From assembly GCA_003550325.1 (NCBI GenBank), contig QKWP01000341.1:221322-285321 (forward strand): a stretch of DNA of 64,000 bases, given 5' to 3'. Origin of the DNA: Gigaspora rosea. Taxonomy: Eukaryota > Glomeromycota > Glomeromycetes > Diversisporales > Gigasporaceae. Positions 47,641-60,687 of the stretch are shown here, one piece after another (position 1 is the first letter of the stretch; every line of letters begins with the position of its first letter). Both the position numbers and the translations under genes were made by a program. The notes under the pieces were generated by a model. That model was not told the DNA's origin. It did no database searches and worked only from the letters and a program-made list of their open reading frames with translations.

Positions 47641-49800
47641 CTTAATAAATTTTTTTAAAAATTTAATTCTATAAGCTAAATTTAATCAAGTTTGACCTAG
47701 TACTTTAGTTACAAAGTAAACCTCGTTTAAAGTTTAAAAACAAACGCGGAAAATCATGAAAATCATGAGAAATATTGCTACAAATTTGAAAATTTTTTAC
47801 TTTAATTCTACAGGCCCGTAGAATTAAAAAAAAATTTTATCAAATTTGGATAGGTAATTGTTAAAAAAAATATTAATTGAAAGTTAAAAAAATTTGGCCG
47901 CAGCCTCTTTTTTGCAGATACCAAAACGTTGAACGAAGATTACTCTACACATACCTAGTCAAATTCGTTTATAATTATTTAATTTTAATTTTATAATCTA
48001 TAGTAAGCTTATTAAAATAAAAATTATGATTGAATTTGACCAGGTAAGTACTGTATAGTGTGATTTTCGTTTAAAGTTTTGGAATCTGTAAAAAAGAAGC
48101 TGCGGCCAATTTTTTTTTAAACTTTCAATCAATATTTCTTAATAACTGCCCATTCAAATTTGATGAAAATTTTTTGATTTTAATTTACAAACATGTAGAA
48201 TTAAAATAAAAAATTTTTATCAAATTTGGATCAAAAAATTGAAATTTAAATAAAAAAAAAAATTCATTGCAACTTTCTTTTTTATTAATATTTTTTAAAA
48301 ATCTTTACCGATGATTTCTCAATAACCATTAATCTAAATTCGATAAAAAACAATCCATCAATTTTGGGTTGGTAGTCATTGAGAAATATTGATTGAAATT
48401 TAAAAAAAAATTTAGCCGCAGCTTCTTTTTTATATACTCTATAACTTTGAATAAAGATTACTCTACATATATTGACCAAATTCGATCATAATTTTTATTT
48501 TAACTCTATAATACAGTATTATGGAATTAAGATAAAAATGTTTGATTGAATTTGACTGGATATGTGAAAGTAATCTTCGTTCAAAGAAATATTGTCGATA
48601 AAAAAGAAGCTGCTTCTAAAATTTTTTTTAACTTTCAATTAATATTTCTCAACAACTACCTATTTTAATTCTAAGATCTGTAGAATTAAAACAAAAAATT
48701 TTCATCGAATTTGGTTTTAAAAAGACATGATCATAGCAGTATTTTTCCATGATTTTCATGGTTTTTAGTATTTTTTAAAACTTTAACTCGATGAACCTTT
48801 TTTTTATTTCAATTTTACAATTTGTAGAATTAAAATAAAAAAAAAAACTTTTATTAAGTTTAATCACATAGTGGTTGAGAAACTTTGCTAGAAGATATAA
48901 AAAATATCGAATTTTAAAAAGGATCACATGTTTACATAGTACCACCAAACCGGTAGAAAATGCATAGTAATAGATCTGCTGGGGGCTCTGAACCCAATGT
49001 TTGGTAAACCTGCCCATAATTGAATGATAAGCTGATCATTAATAATAAGTATTTTTTTTTCTTGAACTTTAAACAAAGATATAACAGTAGCTATCGATTA
49101 ATTATTTTTATTATTATTTTTTTTTAATAACGAATCCATAGAACTAAAATAAAAAATTATCATTGACTTTGAATTGGTATTTATCGAGATATCTCGTTTA
49201 AAGTTTATCCAAACAGACCACGGCCAAGTTTTTTCAAACTTCGAGCAATCATACCTCAATACCTATCTAAAATTTATGAAAATTTTTTATATTAATTCCA
49301 TAAACTCATCGAAATAAAGTAATATAATTTTATCGAAATCATGGATAATTATCGAGATATTTTCGCTCAAGGTTTGGAAAACTTAGTTGCAGTTTGATAA
49401 TCCCTAAACTTTTAAACCTTTAAACGAAGATCCTTGATAACTACTTATCCAAAATAATGAAATTTTTTTATTTTAATTCTATGGATTCATAAAATTAGAA
49501 TAAAAAAATTTTCATCGATTTTTATTGATAATTACCGAGATATCCTCATTAAAAATTTGGTGATTAATAAAGTACGCCACTGAGAGTCTCCGTAGGGAGT
49601 TATAAAAATCAAAAAAAAAATTTGGTGATAATAAAAACTGACTACAGCTAAGTTTTATCCAAACTTGGAGCGATAATATCCTATTTAAAATCGATGAAAG
49701 TTTTTTATTCTACTTTAATAAATTCATAAAATAAAAAAAATGTAATCAATTATCAAGATATTATCACTCAAAATTTGAAAAAAATCTTAGCAATGGTCTT
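47640..49800. repeat. Diverged array of quasi-palindromic AT-rich units
   Basis: Roughly ten units alternate 'tttaattctacaggcccgta' and 'gtagaattaaaa' type complementary arms with 'ttgagaaatattgattgaaa' and 'ttggccgcagcctctttttt' blocks. They resemble the filler at 11640-12636 in design. No coding sequence. Confidence 0.6.
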
Positions 49801-50730
49801 TGCTTTTATAATTGCTTGAATAAGAGTATTAAAAGGGGAATATCTTTTGGCATTATTTTATGTAGATTTTATGGCATTTGTCTATCCTTAATTTGGATTT
49901 CATTCAAGTATCTTTTCATGTTGCAATATCAAATTTTTAGATTATTAAGTAAAAATTTATGCCAAATTTTTTTTAAGCAATATTTTATTCTTTAGATATT
50001 TCTTCACTTCGCCTTATCAAAGGAGTTTGTTAAGATGGATATTATGATGTTAAAAAAAATTATTATGTTTATTATTAAACGCTTCGTCATATATGCTAAT
50101 TATAAGCATATTATTTAATAAAATACAGAGCATTAAAGTCGATATCTAAACTTTTAAGTGCCTTCTTTATGTAAAATACAATACATTAGTGATGATATTT
50201 ACGTTTCAATTACTATTCAATACCTATATAGGATTATGTTATAGCTTTTTTTTTTTACAGGGAAATCTTGATTACCCCCGAAGTTCAGGTGTGTCACTGC
50301 TGCAGAATTTACATTTGTAATCCTCACTAACCAAATGATCTTTCAGGACAATATAAATACGGATCACTATTTGCTGCATCCGAACTTCGGTTCAGCCCTG
50401 GTATAAAAAATTCGAGGTTTAAAGTATCACAGCTGGGTTGATATTAAGTAATATTTGTCAACCAAATCTATAGCAAACTTATCAATAAAAAACGTGGACT
50501 ATTATGTATTAGTAAAATTCTAGGTTTGTTGCACTAAAATACAGATACGCATGCAGTTATATACGTATGAAAAATTTTCAAAATACGTTTTTGATAGACA
50601 ATAATAGTCATCTAATAAATTAATAAAATGTAACTATTGAAGTACATTAAATGACCTTCGCTATGCTTCAGTCAATTAAAGTTTTTATCTTATTTGGAGC
50701 ATAATTTTTTTTTCCTCCTTTAAAAAAAAG
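49800..50730. other. AT-rich intergenic stretch
   Basis: No gene was recognised. 'cagggaaatcttg..ccgaagttcagg' at about 50260-50290 and an inverted 'cgaacttcggttcagccctg' at about 50389-50400 could be the ends of a 140-bp element, but flanks do not match. Confidence 0.4.
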
Positions 50731-51560
50731 TGGATCCTAAACAACTTCGCGAAATTGGTTACGATTGTCAACATGGTATTGGAGTTAAGAAATATGAAAA
50801 AGGCTTTTGAATAATATATGAGAGCAGCTAAGTTTGGAAATTTAAATGTGATACATGATGTTAGTAATTGTTATTTTTATGGAATTGGAGAAGAAATAAA
50901 TCACCTGAAATCATTGAATATTGTAATAAGTCTGCTGATTTGGCAATGCTTATGCAATGTGTTATGTTGGTTTTGTTATAAATATAGATATGTGATTGAT
51001 CAAGATTATAATAAAGCACTTGAGTGCTTTGAAAAGTCTGTTAATATTAGTGCTAATTGAGCAATGATTAATGTTGCTCTATGTTATCGAAACGATATCA
51101 AATAAATTATCTTGGATTAATTCTAATGAGTTCACAATTAAACGGGAACGGGAAAAGGAGGATTCGTAACTGTATATTGGGCACGTCGATGCGATACAAT
51201 TAATAATGAATGGATTGATGTTGTATTAAAGTTATTCGTAATTCAAATAAAATTGCAAAATTATCAAGAATTGAAGAATTACTGAGAAATAGATTCATAA
51301 ACCCTTCGCTCTTAGATTGTTTGGGAGTGTCAAGTGGTGATTATATATTATGGATTTTAAGCAAAAATGTTTGTTAAGGTAAAATATTATAGAAGTATCA
51401 AGATTAGAATGGAAAGATAAATTGAATATTTTGTACTATATAACATGAACTTGAGTCGATTCATTTTCAGAAACTCTCTCACAGAGATTTACACAGGGGA
51501 ACATTTTGCATGGAGATAATTTACGTGATGCATACATCATTGATTATCATTGATCTCAAA
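50730..51560 (+). pseudogene. Sel1-repeat/kinase fusion gene, heavily decayed
   Basis: 50730-51110 gives Sel1-like pieces across stops: QLREIGYDCQHGIGVKKYEK, then AAKFGNLNVIHDVSNCYFYG, then DYNKALECFEKSVNIS and MINVALCYR. 51150-51560 is a kinase trace: a glycine loop reading GKGGF, a VLKL trace, RLEWKDKLNIL, and HRDLH with GNILH near 51490-51510. Frames change repeatedly. Sel1-kinase combinations are frequent in Rhizophagus; here the kinase motif HRDLH differs from the HCDLH of loci A-C. Confidence 0.65.
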
Positions 51561-51611
51561 ATTTTAAAAATTTAAATTAGACTATTTATTGAATTCTTTT
51601 GATAAACACAA

Positions 51612-52175
51612 ATGATGGGTTTTAAAAATTTATTTGTTGAATTGGCAAAATTATGCATGGATTCAGACTTGCAAAAACGACCTACTGCCGAAACAATTCA
51701 TAATAAGCTTTCTGAATGGCATAGTTTTGTGAAGGAATCCGCTGAATTTGATGAATCTGATGAAATTGATGTACTTGATAAATATGATAAGCGAAATGAA
51801 TTTAACGAATCTAATGAATATCATGAAAAATTAAAGATAGCTAGTGAATAAGTGACTGCTGATACGAGAATTTCGGAGTTCAACAATCTTAAAAAACATC
51901 CCGATATCGTATATGCGAGTGCGTTGATATTTATAAAGAACGGAAAAATCAACATAACAAATATGATATTTGAAAATCAACCTGATATATATATCAGATA
52001 TGGTATGAATAATTATATACTGTATACTACAGTATCTTAATTATGTTATTTACATAACAATTATCTATGTAATGTAGACTCCGCTTCTATTATTAGTGTT
52101 GAAAATCCAGTTGTAAATCACAGATCGAAAAGACAGAAACCGGATCAAGAATCACACTACATGCAATTAGGTTCT
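51612..52175 (+). pseudogene. Kinase tail copied from locus A
   Basis: From about 51634 the sequence follows 14150-14718 closely: VELAKLCMDSDLQKRPTAET, the acidic tail, a TAA at 51849-51851 where A reads Phe, and the final exon with NHRSKRQKPDQ. It abuts the Sel1-kinase remnant, so the two form a chimera of unrelated pieces. The N-lobe and catalytic loop of the A type are absent. Confidence 0.8.
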
Positions 52176-52179
52176 CCAG

Positions 52180-52795
52180 TCATTAAGTAAGAAAACTACT
52201 TGTAGTTAATTTTCAGTTATGCGATAAAACGCTTAAATTGTATAGGATAATTAAAAGCGTTAGGTGGATAAGGGAATTATTGCAAAACAAATACTGTCAT
52301 TTTATTTATTCATTAAAGCACTTAAATTGGTTATCTATAATACTGTTTAGCTTAAAGTGTAATAAGCAATAAGACAATCTCATACATAAGTTGTTATAAT
52401 TATATGCCTTTGAAAAAAAGATAATGGATATTTGTTACTCATAAACGTGTAACCTAGCATAGCTTATGATTATTACTCAAAACTTGCAAAGGCTTTCAAT
52501 TTTTACATTATCTATTTAAATATTAATCTATATTAAACAAAACAAATACTGCATATTAAGATGTTCCTTATTTTAGGATCGAAAATCTATGTGGAGTATA
52601 TTATGTTTTACAAATAGATTACAATGAATAGCAATATATTTAACATGCAATAATTACTAGTATTATTTTTTTTAACTATACGAATATTAAAATTTTCAAT
52701 GTTACTGCAAATCATTATTAATAGCGTAGACATATAATATTTATTGATCGATGGTATTTATAGAAGATTTAAAAGATCAGAGTAGTATTATTATA
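52180..52795. other. Duplicated 3' flank (partner of 14720-15395)
   Basis: No gene was recognised; it aligns with the flank of kinase A with small deletions. Confidence 0.55.
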
Positions 52796-52799
52796 AATT

Positions 52800-53831
52800 G
52801 TCTTTTCTAATGTGTTTACTACTTCAAATCAACAAAGATTCAAGTGTATTTTTATGAGTTTCTGCTTCCATTATTATTGTTTTTCTACCTTCAGAACCAA
52901 GTTGATTATTATTAAGGTCAAATAAACTACTGTTATTATCAGTTATAAAGATCAAATCAATTGAGGTAGTGCTTTTATAAAAAATTTTGGCAACATATTT
53001 TCCTTCTAATGATTATTATAAATACGCAAAAAATTTAGAGTGGAGTTATTTTTAAGAGCTTTCTCTATTACTTTACTTCTTCATAACAAAGTTTTAAGGT
53101 GTCCAAGCAGTGTTTAAAATTCAATGTTCTCAGTGTTCTCAAAGAACATTATACAATTTTTGGGAACATAAATTATTAAATTATGTTCTCTGTTCTCTAT
53201 TTGAGAACATTCAAAAATTCTTTTAATATTAAAAAAATTTTAATTTTTTTATATAAAGAACATTAAAATTTTACTAAGAACATTAAGAAATTAAAAATGC
53301 TCTTTTTGAGAACATAAAACCAAATTTGAATTTTAAACACTGATCCAAAGTACTGATTCTATGTATGCTTTAGTTAATGTTATACCCCAACATGATTAAG
53401 CTGACAATTCGAAATTACTAAATAATTGAGAGTAGCATTTATATGAAGGGCATTTTTGATAATTCCTTCTACTTTAGAACTCAATTGATTATTATATAAT
53501 GTAAACAAGTTAAAGAGTATTCTTATAAATGCTTTTGGAGTTATATTTCAACTTAAGCACCAAATGATTATTACAAAACTCAAAAGTCTGGGGTAGTGTT
53601 CTTAGAAAGCATATAATTTTATTTTTCACCATCTTTACTGCAAATTTTAATATTTCTAATATTTAAAATTATGCCTTTACAAAAAATTATCGCTTGCACT
53701 TTGATGTCTTCCGATCTTTTATTATCAAGTTCATTCCTTGAAAACGTTAAAGTCAAGGCTACGCTTTTATTAAGTATCTTTTCTGATAAGTTTATTGTTA
53801 CCGTAGATGCATAGGTTTTTTTAATTTTCAC
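52800..53831 (-). pseudogene. LRR gene remnant, duplicate of 15400-16180
   Basis: The best-preserved piece is open on the minus strand at 53619-53831: ASTVTINLSEKILNKSVALT, then LTFSRNELDN and IKVQAIIFCK. Other LRR traces lie around 52850-52960 and 53440-53560. It is interrupted by a 235-bp hAT-type MITE. Confidence 0.55.
53108..53342. mobile_element. 235-bp hAT-type MITE
   Basis: cagtgtttaaaattcaa and exact complement at the ends. Flanks gtccaag and atccaaag are a near duplication, and the paralogous region near 15680 lacks it. The interior is rich in 'gttctc' and 'gagaacat' words in both orientations. Confidence 0.82.
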
Positions 53832-54045
53832 ACTTGTTATAGAAGTATTAACATCAAAGGATATTTAGTTATTATTTAATGACAGATTGCCATGACAAAT
53901 GAAACTCCCATTTTTCATTATTAAGCCAATTACATTTTCCATTGATTGAATGAATATCTGTAACTTAAGTTTTGTATACGAATGATTATTTTTTTAAATA
54001 TTCGAAAATATTGTGATAACTTGTGCATCAAAATATACTTCTCTC

Positions 54046-54727
54046 CAATGAATAATACTCGTGAAGAAAATTTATTACGTCAGAAAGAAAAAGTTTATTA
54101 GCGGATGTTCGTTTAACACAAACGTCCTTTTTTTATCATGGAGTTGCGCTTATTGATCGAAATTTTTAATTGATTGATTAGAAAAAACAATTGTTCAAGT
54201 ACTTCACGCTTTTTACATTATCATTATTACAGATCTTCAAAATCATTGCCAACGTTGACAAATTATTACCTTATTACTTATGCTAAAAATCTTCGCCGGA
54301 AATAAAGAAGGCAAAATTTTGGTGTTCTGTTGGTCTGTAGTAAATTCTGAAAAGGAAGAAACGGAAATTGGAAGTGTCGTAAAGTGTCGTTAATTGCTTT
54401 ATCCTTTCTTTGATCCATCGTGTCATTTTTTTTTTTTTTGTTTCGATATGTAAAAACAATAATTGCTAAATGGTAATACTGTTTGCTCAAGCATCGATTG
54501 CCGTCAATATATTAATTAATCGTAATACTTGAGCACCAACACGATTATAAATTAATCAAATTGAGCAATATACGTGAGCATATTTCATCCATATTATTTA
54601 TCCATGCTATCGGTCTTCAACATCCATACTATCGGTTCTAAAAAATGGTCTAATTAATAATGCATAATGGTTGAGCACTTTCTCAATCACTAGCTAATCA
54701 CATCTAGCGTGCTGTTTGAGAACACCC
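54046..54727. mobile_element. Left-truncated PIF/Harbinger-like MITE
   Basis: It matches the right 680 bp of 37377-38167 and ends ttgagaacaccc followed by TTA. Its left end is cut off at the join with the locus A-type flank (54040-54046). Confidence 0.75.
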
Positions 54728-54729
54728 TT

Positions 54730-55555
54730 AATCAAATCAATCGAAGAAATTCAAGATGCTGATAAATGATAAGATGCAAAATTTATTCAAGAAAATTTTG
54801 AATCCACTGAATTTTAAATCCACTTATAACATATATTTAAGATTTAGGTTTTTATGATAGAATAATAAATAAATTAACTGACTATTCGGATTACTTTTAA
54901 TAATTTATTAGAACAAAGTAGTTGCCTACTTGTAATGTAAAATTTAAAAAATTTAGTAGCAATTATTAATTTTAGTGAGTTATTTTAAAGGTTTCATATT
55001 AACAAATGTCTTGGTTTCATTTTAATATTTAAAAATCATATGTAAATGAATTTTACAGTAAAAAGAGGCAGCAGGCTAAAATTTTTTTTTAAAAATATAC
55101 AATTTTGTGAAGAATTAAAGTAATACTGTAGGTATATAATTTTTATAAAATTACAAAGGCAGAATTTTTTGCCTACTGCCTCTTTTTGCTGTGGAGTCCC
55201 ATATATTGTTATATTGTTTTTGGACAAAAAAAACTCTATAGATGAAGAGATAAAAGTTTATGAACTTCGTCGATTTTACTATGGCGGTATGTTTATATCC
55301 GTCAACTCCTATCTCTAAGTATTCTTTCTTTGTCAGCATTTATTGTAGTAGGTACTATATGTACGTTCGTCACACTTCCGGTACACTTTAACGCAATACT
55401 ATTCAAATTCTTTATCTTCATTTTTTGTATTTTTTTGTCTTTTTGTGCGGATACCATCCCTTAAAATTAAAATTCTAGTAGGTTAGCTGATATTATTGGT
55501 TTTTTTTAGATTTTTATTAGGATCTTCTTAATATATTAGTCAAGATGTGCTTGCC
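54730..55555. other. Upstream region of kinase C (partner of 38170-38785)
   Basis: No gene was recognised. A 24-bp segment 'ggcagaattttttgcctactg' type near 55157 is specific to small differences from B; otherwise the two flanks align. Confidence 0.5.
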
Positions 55556-55642
55556 CAAATAGTATTCGTGCTACATAGAATGTTATATAACGATAATGGA
55601 TTTTTCAACTTATAAAAATTATCTTTATCCCATAACTCAATT
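55556..55642 (+). promoter_or_regulatory. Conserved 5' flank of kinase C
   Basis: agtattcgtgctacatagaa, 'gttatataacgataatgga' and 'ctttatcccataactcaatt' match the flanks of loci A and B. Confidence 0.5.
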
Positions 55643-58600
55643 ATGTATGGAAAATGTGTACAATGTAACCTTTATAACACTTCTAAAGCTTGGTGCCGGA
55701 CATGTGACCCCCAGAAAACAGCTCAGGGATGGACAAGTGGAAATAAAATTATCGATTATTGTATTAAGGAATTTCAGCTTAAAGCTGCAGGATATGAAGA
55801 TGTGATGGAGTGGATACCTTTTGATCGATTAGATAATATTCAAAAGAGTGGTGATGAATTTATTGCAACTTGGTTAGACGGCATACGAATAATTCCAGAA
55901 GGTAAATGCACACAATCACGTACGCCACCATATAGAATTACACTTAAGATATTGAACTGTCCTCAAAATTCAATGGACCAGTTGGAAGAGGTATTATATA
56001 AGATAAATCTAAATTTATTTATTATCGTTATTATTATGTGTATTTTATTTAGTTGTACACATATTTATCTATTTATTTATTATCGTTATTATTATGTGTA
56101 CTATATTTTTTATTTATCTGTACTTATATTTATCTATTAAATTAAGTTTAAGAACTTTATAAGGGATAACAAACACAAAGTATATGGACTAACTCGAAAC
56201 GTAGATACTAATGAGTATATGTTGGTATTTAATAATTCCAAAAGAAGGGATAAAAATGGAAAATGCGCACATTGTAATCGTTATAACACATCTAGAGCTT
56301 GGTGCCAGACATGTGACCCTCAGATAACAGCTCAAGGATGGACAAGTGGAAATAAAATTATCGACCATTGCATTAAAGAATTTCAACTTAAAGCCACAGA
56401 ATATGAAGACGTGATTGAATGGATCTCTTTTAATAGGTTAGACAATATTCAAAAGAATGATGATGAATTTTTTGCAACTTGGCTAGATGGCATACGAATA
56501 ATTTCAAAAGATAAAGATAAATGCACACAATCACGTACGTCACCGGATATAATTACACTTAAAATATTGAATACAATGGATCTGTTGGAAGAGGTGAGAT
56601 ATAAGATAAAATTTACATTAATATTTATTATTATTATGTGTATTTTTATTTATCTGTACTTATATTTATCTATTTAATTAAGTTTGAGAACTTTATAAAG
56701 GATAATAAACACAAAGTATGTGGACTAACTCAAAACGTAGGTACTAATGAGTATATGTTGGTAGTTAATAGTTTCAAAAGAAATAGTCGGAATGGAAAAT
56801 GTGCACATTGTAATCGTTATAACACATCTAAAGCTTGGTGTCAAACATGTGATCCTCAGATAACAGCTCAAGGATGGACAAGTGGAAATAAAATTATCGA
56901 TCATTGCATTAAAGAATTTCAACTTAAAGCCACAGAATATAAAGATGTGATTGAATGGATCTTTTTTGATAGACTAGTCAATATTCAAGAGAATGGTGAC
57001 GAATTTTTAGCAACTTGGTTAGATGGCATACGAATAACTTCTATGAATATGTATAATAAGGATAATATATGCACACAATCACGTACACAACCATGTATAA
57101 TTGCACTTAAAACATTGAATTCAATGGATCTGTTGGAAGAGGTATGATATAAGATAAAATCTATATTTATTTATTGTTATTATGTGTATTTTTATTTATA
57201 TGTACTCATATTTTGATTTAATTAAGTTTAAAAACTTTATAAAAGATAACAAACATAAAGTATATGGACTAACTCAAAACACAGACACTAATGAGTATAT
57301 GTTGGTATTTAATAACTCCAGAAGTGAGGAAAATGGAAAATGCGCGCATTGTAATCGTTATAACACATCTAAAGCTTGGTGTCAGACATGTGATCCTCAG
57401 ATAACAACTCAAGGATGAACAAGTGGAAACAAAAATATTGACGATTGTATTAAAGAATTTCAACTTAAGGCCACCGAATATGAGAGTGTGATTGAATGGA
57501 TTCCTTTTAGCAGACTAGATAACATTCAAATGATTAGTAATGATAAATTTGGTCCTAGATTTCAGGCAATTTGGTTAGATGGTAAACGATTAATTGTAAA
57601 TAGCGCACAGTCACGTACACTACCATGTTCAGTTAAGCTTAAAGCTTTATCTGATCCGCAGAATTTATTAGATTTTCTGAAAGAAGTAAGTTAAAATATT
57701 ATGTCATAATTAATTCACATTTCGCCAAAGATATTAATGTTGTTTATATTTTATTCATTTTACAAGTTTACAAATCAAATGCAAATAGAAAGTGATGTAA
57801 CTAAAATATACGGAATAACAGTTTGAAACTACTGGCGAATATATAATTGTATTCGAAAGCACAATTAATAATAACGATAATAATGTTCTGGCTTCTAAAA
57901 GACACTATTGGCATGGCAAATGTACAAATTGTAATCGATTTAATACTTCAATAAATTGGTGTCAGTCATGTGATCCATATATAATAACTCGGAAATGGAC
58001 AAGTGGTAATAAAGATATTGATGATTGTATTAAAGAGTTTCAAATTAATGCAACTGAGCATAAGAAAGTAATCGAATGGGTTCCGTTTAATAAATTAAAT
58101 GTCATAAAAGAGATTGGTGAAGGAGGATTTGGTACTGTATTTTTAGCAAATTTGCAACAAAACACTTCACAATCTATTAAGGTAGCACTCAAGACTTTAC
58201 CTGGATCAAAAACAAATTCTAATGATTTTCTAAGAGAGGTAAGTTAATTTTATAATTCATTTATTGTCTATGGCGAATAAAATCTCTAATTTACGTAAAT
58301 TTTATTTTATTAGTTTAAAAATCATATGCATTGCCGATTAAGTGGTAGCAGACTCGAAGTTTATGGACTTACTCAAAATACAAATACGAAAGAATATATG
58401 ATGGTTTTTCAATATGCTAATAAAGGAGACCTTCATAATTATTTAACATTAAATTTTGAAGAGCTTACTTGGGAAGATAAATTATCATTATTAATTGATA
58501 TTTCAAAGGATTTAAATAAATTCACAAAGCAGGATATATCCATTGTGATATTCACTGCGGAAATATTTTACAGCATGAAGAAGAATCATGGCTTGGTTCT

Positions 58601-59353
58601 TTAAAATCTTATATTGCAGATTTAGAATTATCCAGAAAGAATGAAGAACACATGTTGAAAGATGGAATTTATGGTGTTATGCCTTATATTGCCCCTGAGA
58701 TTTTATTAGGTCGGAAATATACACCAGCAGCCGATATTTATAGTTTTGGCATTATAATGACCGAGGTGACTACTGGAATGTATCCATTTTATGAACGTCC
58801 ATTTGATATTGAACTTGCATTAGAAATTTGCAATGGAAAGAGGCCTGCATTTGCTTTAGAAACTCCTAGCTGCTATATTGAATTGGCAAAATTATGCATG
58901 GATCCAGACTTGCAGAAACGACCTACTGCTGAAACAATTCGTGATAAGCTCACGGAATGGCATAGTTTTGTGAAGGAATCCAATGATTATGATGAATTTG
59001 ATGAACTTAATAAATCTGATGAACTCGATGAATTTAATAAACCGGATGAATGTAATGAAATTGATGAATCTAATGAAAAATTACAAATAATTAACGAATT
59101 TATGATTGCTGATATGAGAATTTCAGAGCTTGCAATAACTTTGAAAGAACATCCAGATATCATATACCAATATGCGAGTAAATTTATTAATACACATGAT
59201 ATTGCTCAACAATATAAAAAAAGAAGCAACCAACATGACATATATGGTATGAGTGATTATATACCACATAATATCGTTAAAGTTATTAATCATTTAAAGT
59301 AATCTTTGGTTATAGATGTAGGTTCCATTCCTCTGAAATTCCAGTTGACGTAA
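55643..59353 (+). pseudogene. Kinase locus C: duplicate of B, decayed
   Basis: Exon blocks 55643-55990, 56147-56593, 56683-57141, 57227-57685, 57767-58238, 58314-59246 and 59322-59353 mirror locus B module for module. Breaks: TGA at 57416-57418 (Trp in WTSG of module 4), a 2-bp loss near 57825, a 1-bp loss near 58517 just before the catalytic loop, and a 10-bp loss in the last exon that ends the protein at 59353. The loop reads HCDIHCGN and the DLG position reads DLEL, so the metal-binding motif has lost its Gly. The glycine loop (GEGGFGTVF) and VALK are still present. The middle exons are open, so partial products cannot be excluded. Confidence 0.88.
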
Positions 59354-60375
59354 CGGTAAGTCACAGATCAAAAAGACTGAAAACTGATAAGGGATCATAT
59401 ACCACACGCGATTAGGTGTTCCAATCATTAAACAGAAAGTCCAATTTACGTACTTAGTGTGATGTTTTATACTTGGCATCCCGAAATTTAATTGAAATTT
59501 TGAGCAAATCCAGCGTGACACCAGTCACATGTAGTGATCAAAATTGTTAGTTGAAAAAAATCGACTAGTTGACAAAAATAAGAAAAAAAAATTAAAATAT
59601 TTTTGCGAAATTATTATTTATTAGTAAAAATGAATCGAAAATATCAAAAACATTAACGAAAATAAGAATATATAAATATAAATATATATATTTGTTTATT
59701 TATACACATTCAAAGTTCTTTTTCTAATAAAAATAAATCAAACATTACTGAAATTAAGTGCTTCAACTACTCATCAAGAAATTCTTTTGATCGGTACTTT
59801 ATTCCAATAGATTAAAATTTGCTGAGCGACCTAAGTTTAAAAACTTTCTTGCAATTTAAAATATCCCACCTTTATTCAACCATATTCTAGGCCGTAATTT
59901 TTACTTCAAAAAATAATTAATACTTAAAATGTCTCAAGCTCATTTTGCTGATGCTGATACAATCAATATTCGATAAAATTGTTAATCGTTTACGCAAGTG
60001 TATTTACCAAAAATCTAAAAAAAAATTGCGCTAAATTCAAAGAAGCAAACTTTGGTACCAAACGTAAAAATTTTTTAAAAAAAATTTTTAATAAAAGTGT
60101 TACGTAAAATTTTTAGACGCTCTTATCAGCAACGTAATTTGTCTCGTCCGTGGGAATTTTGGTGAAAATTAATAAATCTATACTCATTTATTATCTGATT
60201 CTTTCAATTAATTTTGCAGACTCTTCATTGTTACGGTACCTACTACCCAACAATATTGATAGTATCATTAGCGGAATCGTTCAAAATACATCCCCTACAT
60301 TTATTTGCACCTTTTGTCTCTTGATACAAGCAGTTATTTCCCTTATCAAATGAAAGTGTTCTTCGGAAACTATGC
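59354..60375. other. 3' flank of kinase C (partner of 43176-44120)
   Basis: Aligns with the flank of kinase B until about 60375, where the two copies diverge before the LRR fragment of B. Weak coding traces are mentioned under the B flank. Confidence 0.5.
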
Positions 60376-60680
60376 GACAACTTTTCAAACATTTGATTTG
60401 GCACAATAGGAATTGAAAAAAATTTTTTTTTGGAAAAATTGGGTCGGCGGGTTATGCAAAACGAAAAATTAACTTTGCATGGGCTAATAAATAAAGTGCG
60501 GATTATAAGTTATCGTTAAGGTTATTTATTGATTAACATAAATTTATCGATATAATGTATTTTCGCTTCTAATATTTTTAAAGGACAGATTTTTAAATGA
60601 TTTTCCCTGATTAACCAATCGAAACATTTCATATATTAGATGCACAGATTGTATTCGTTTTTTTTCTCAATACAAATCGA
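60376..60680. other. AT-rich intergenic stretch
   Basis: No gene was seen. 'tatgcaaaacgaaaaattaac' near 60455 faintly recalls the 0.9-3.3 kb satellite unit. Confidence 0.35.
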
Positions 60681-60687
60681 TTCATAC

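Noticed and set aside
50260..50400. 140-bp element with inverted ccgaagttc words
   Set aside because: Flanking octamers differ and the end bases do not pair beyond a short core.
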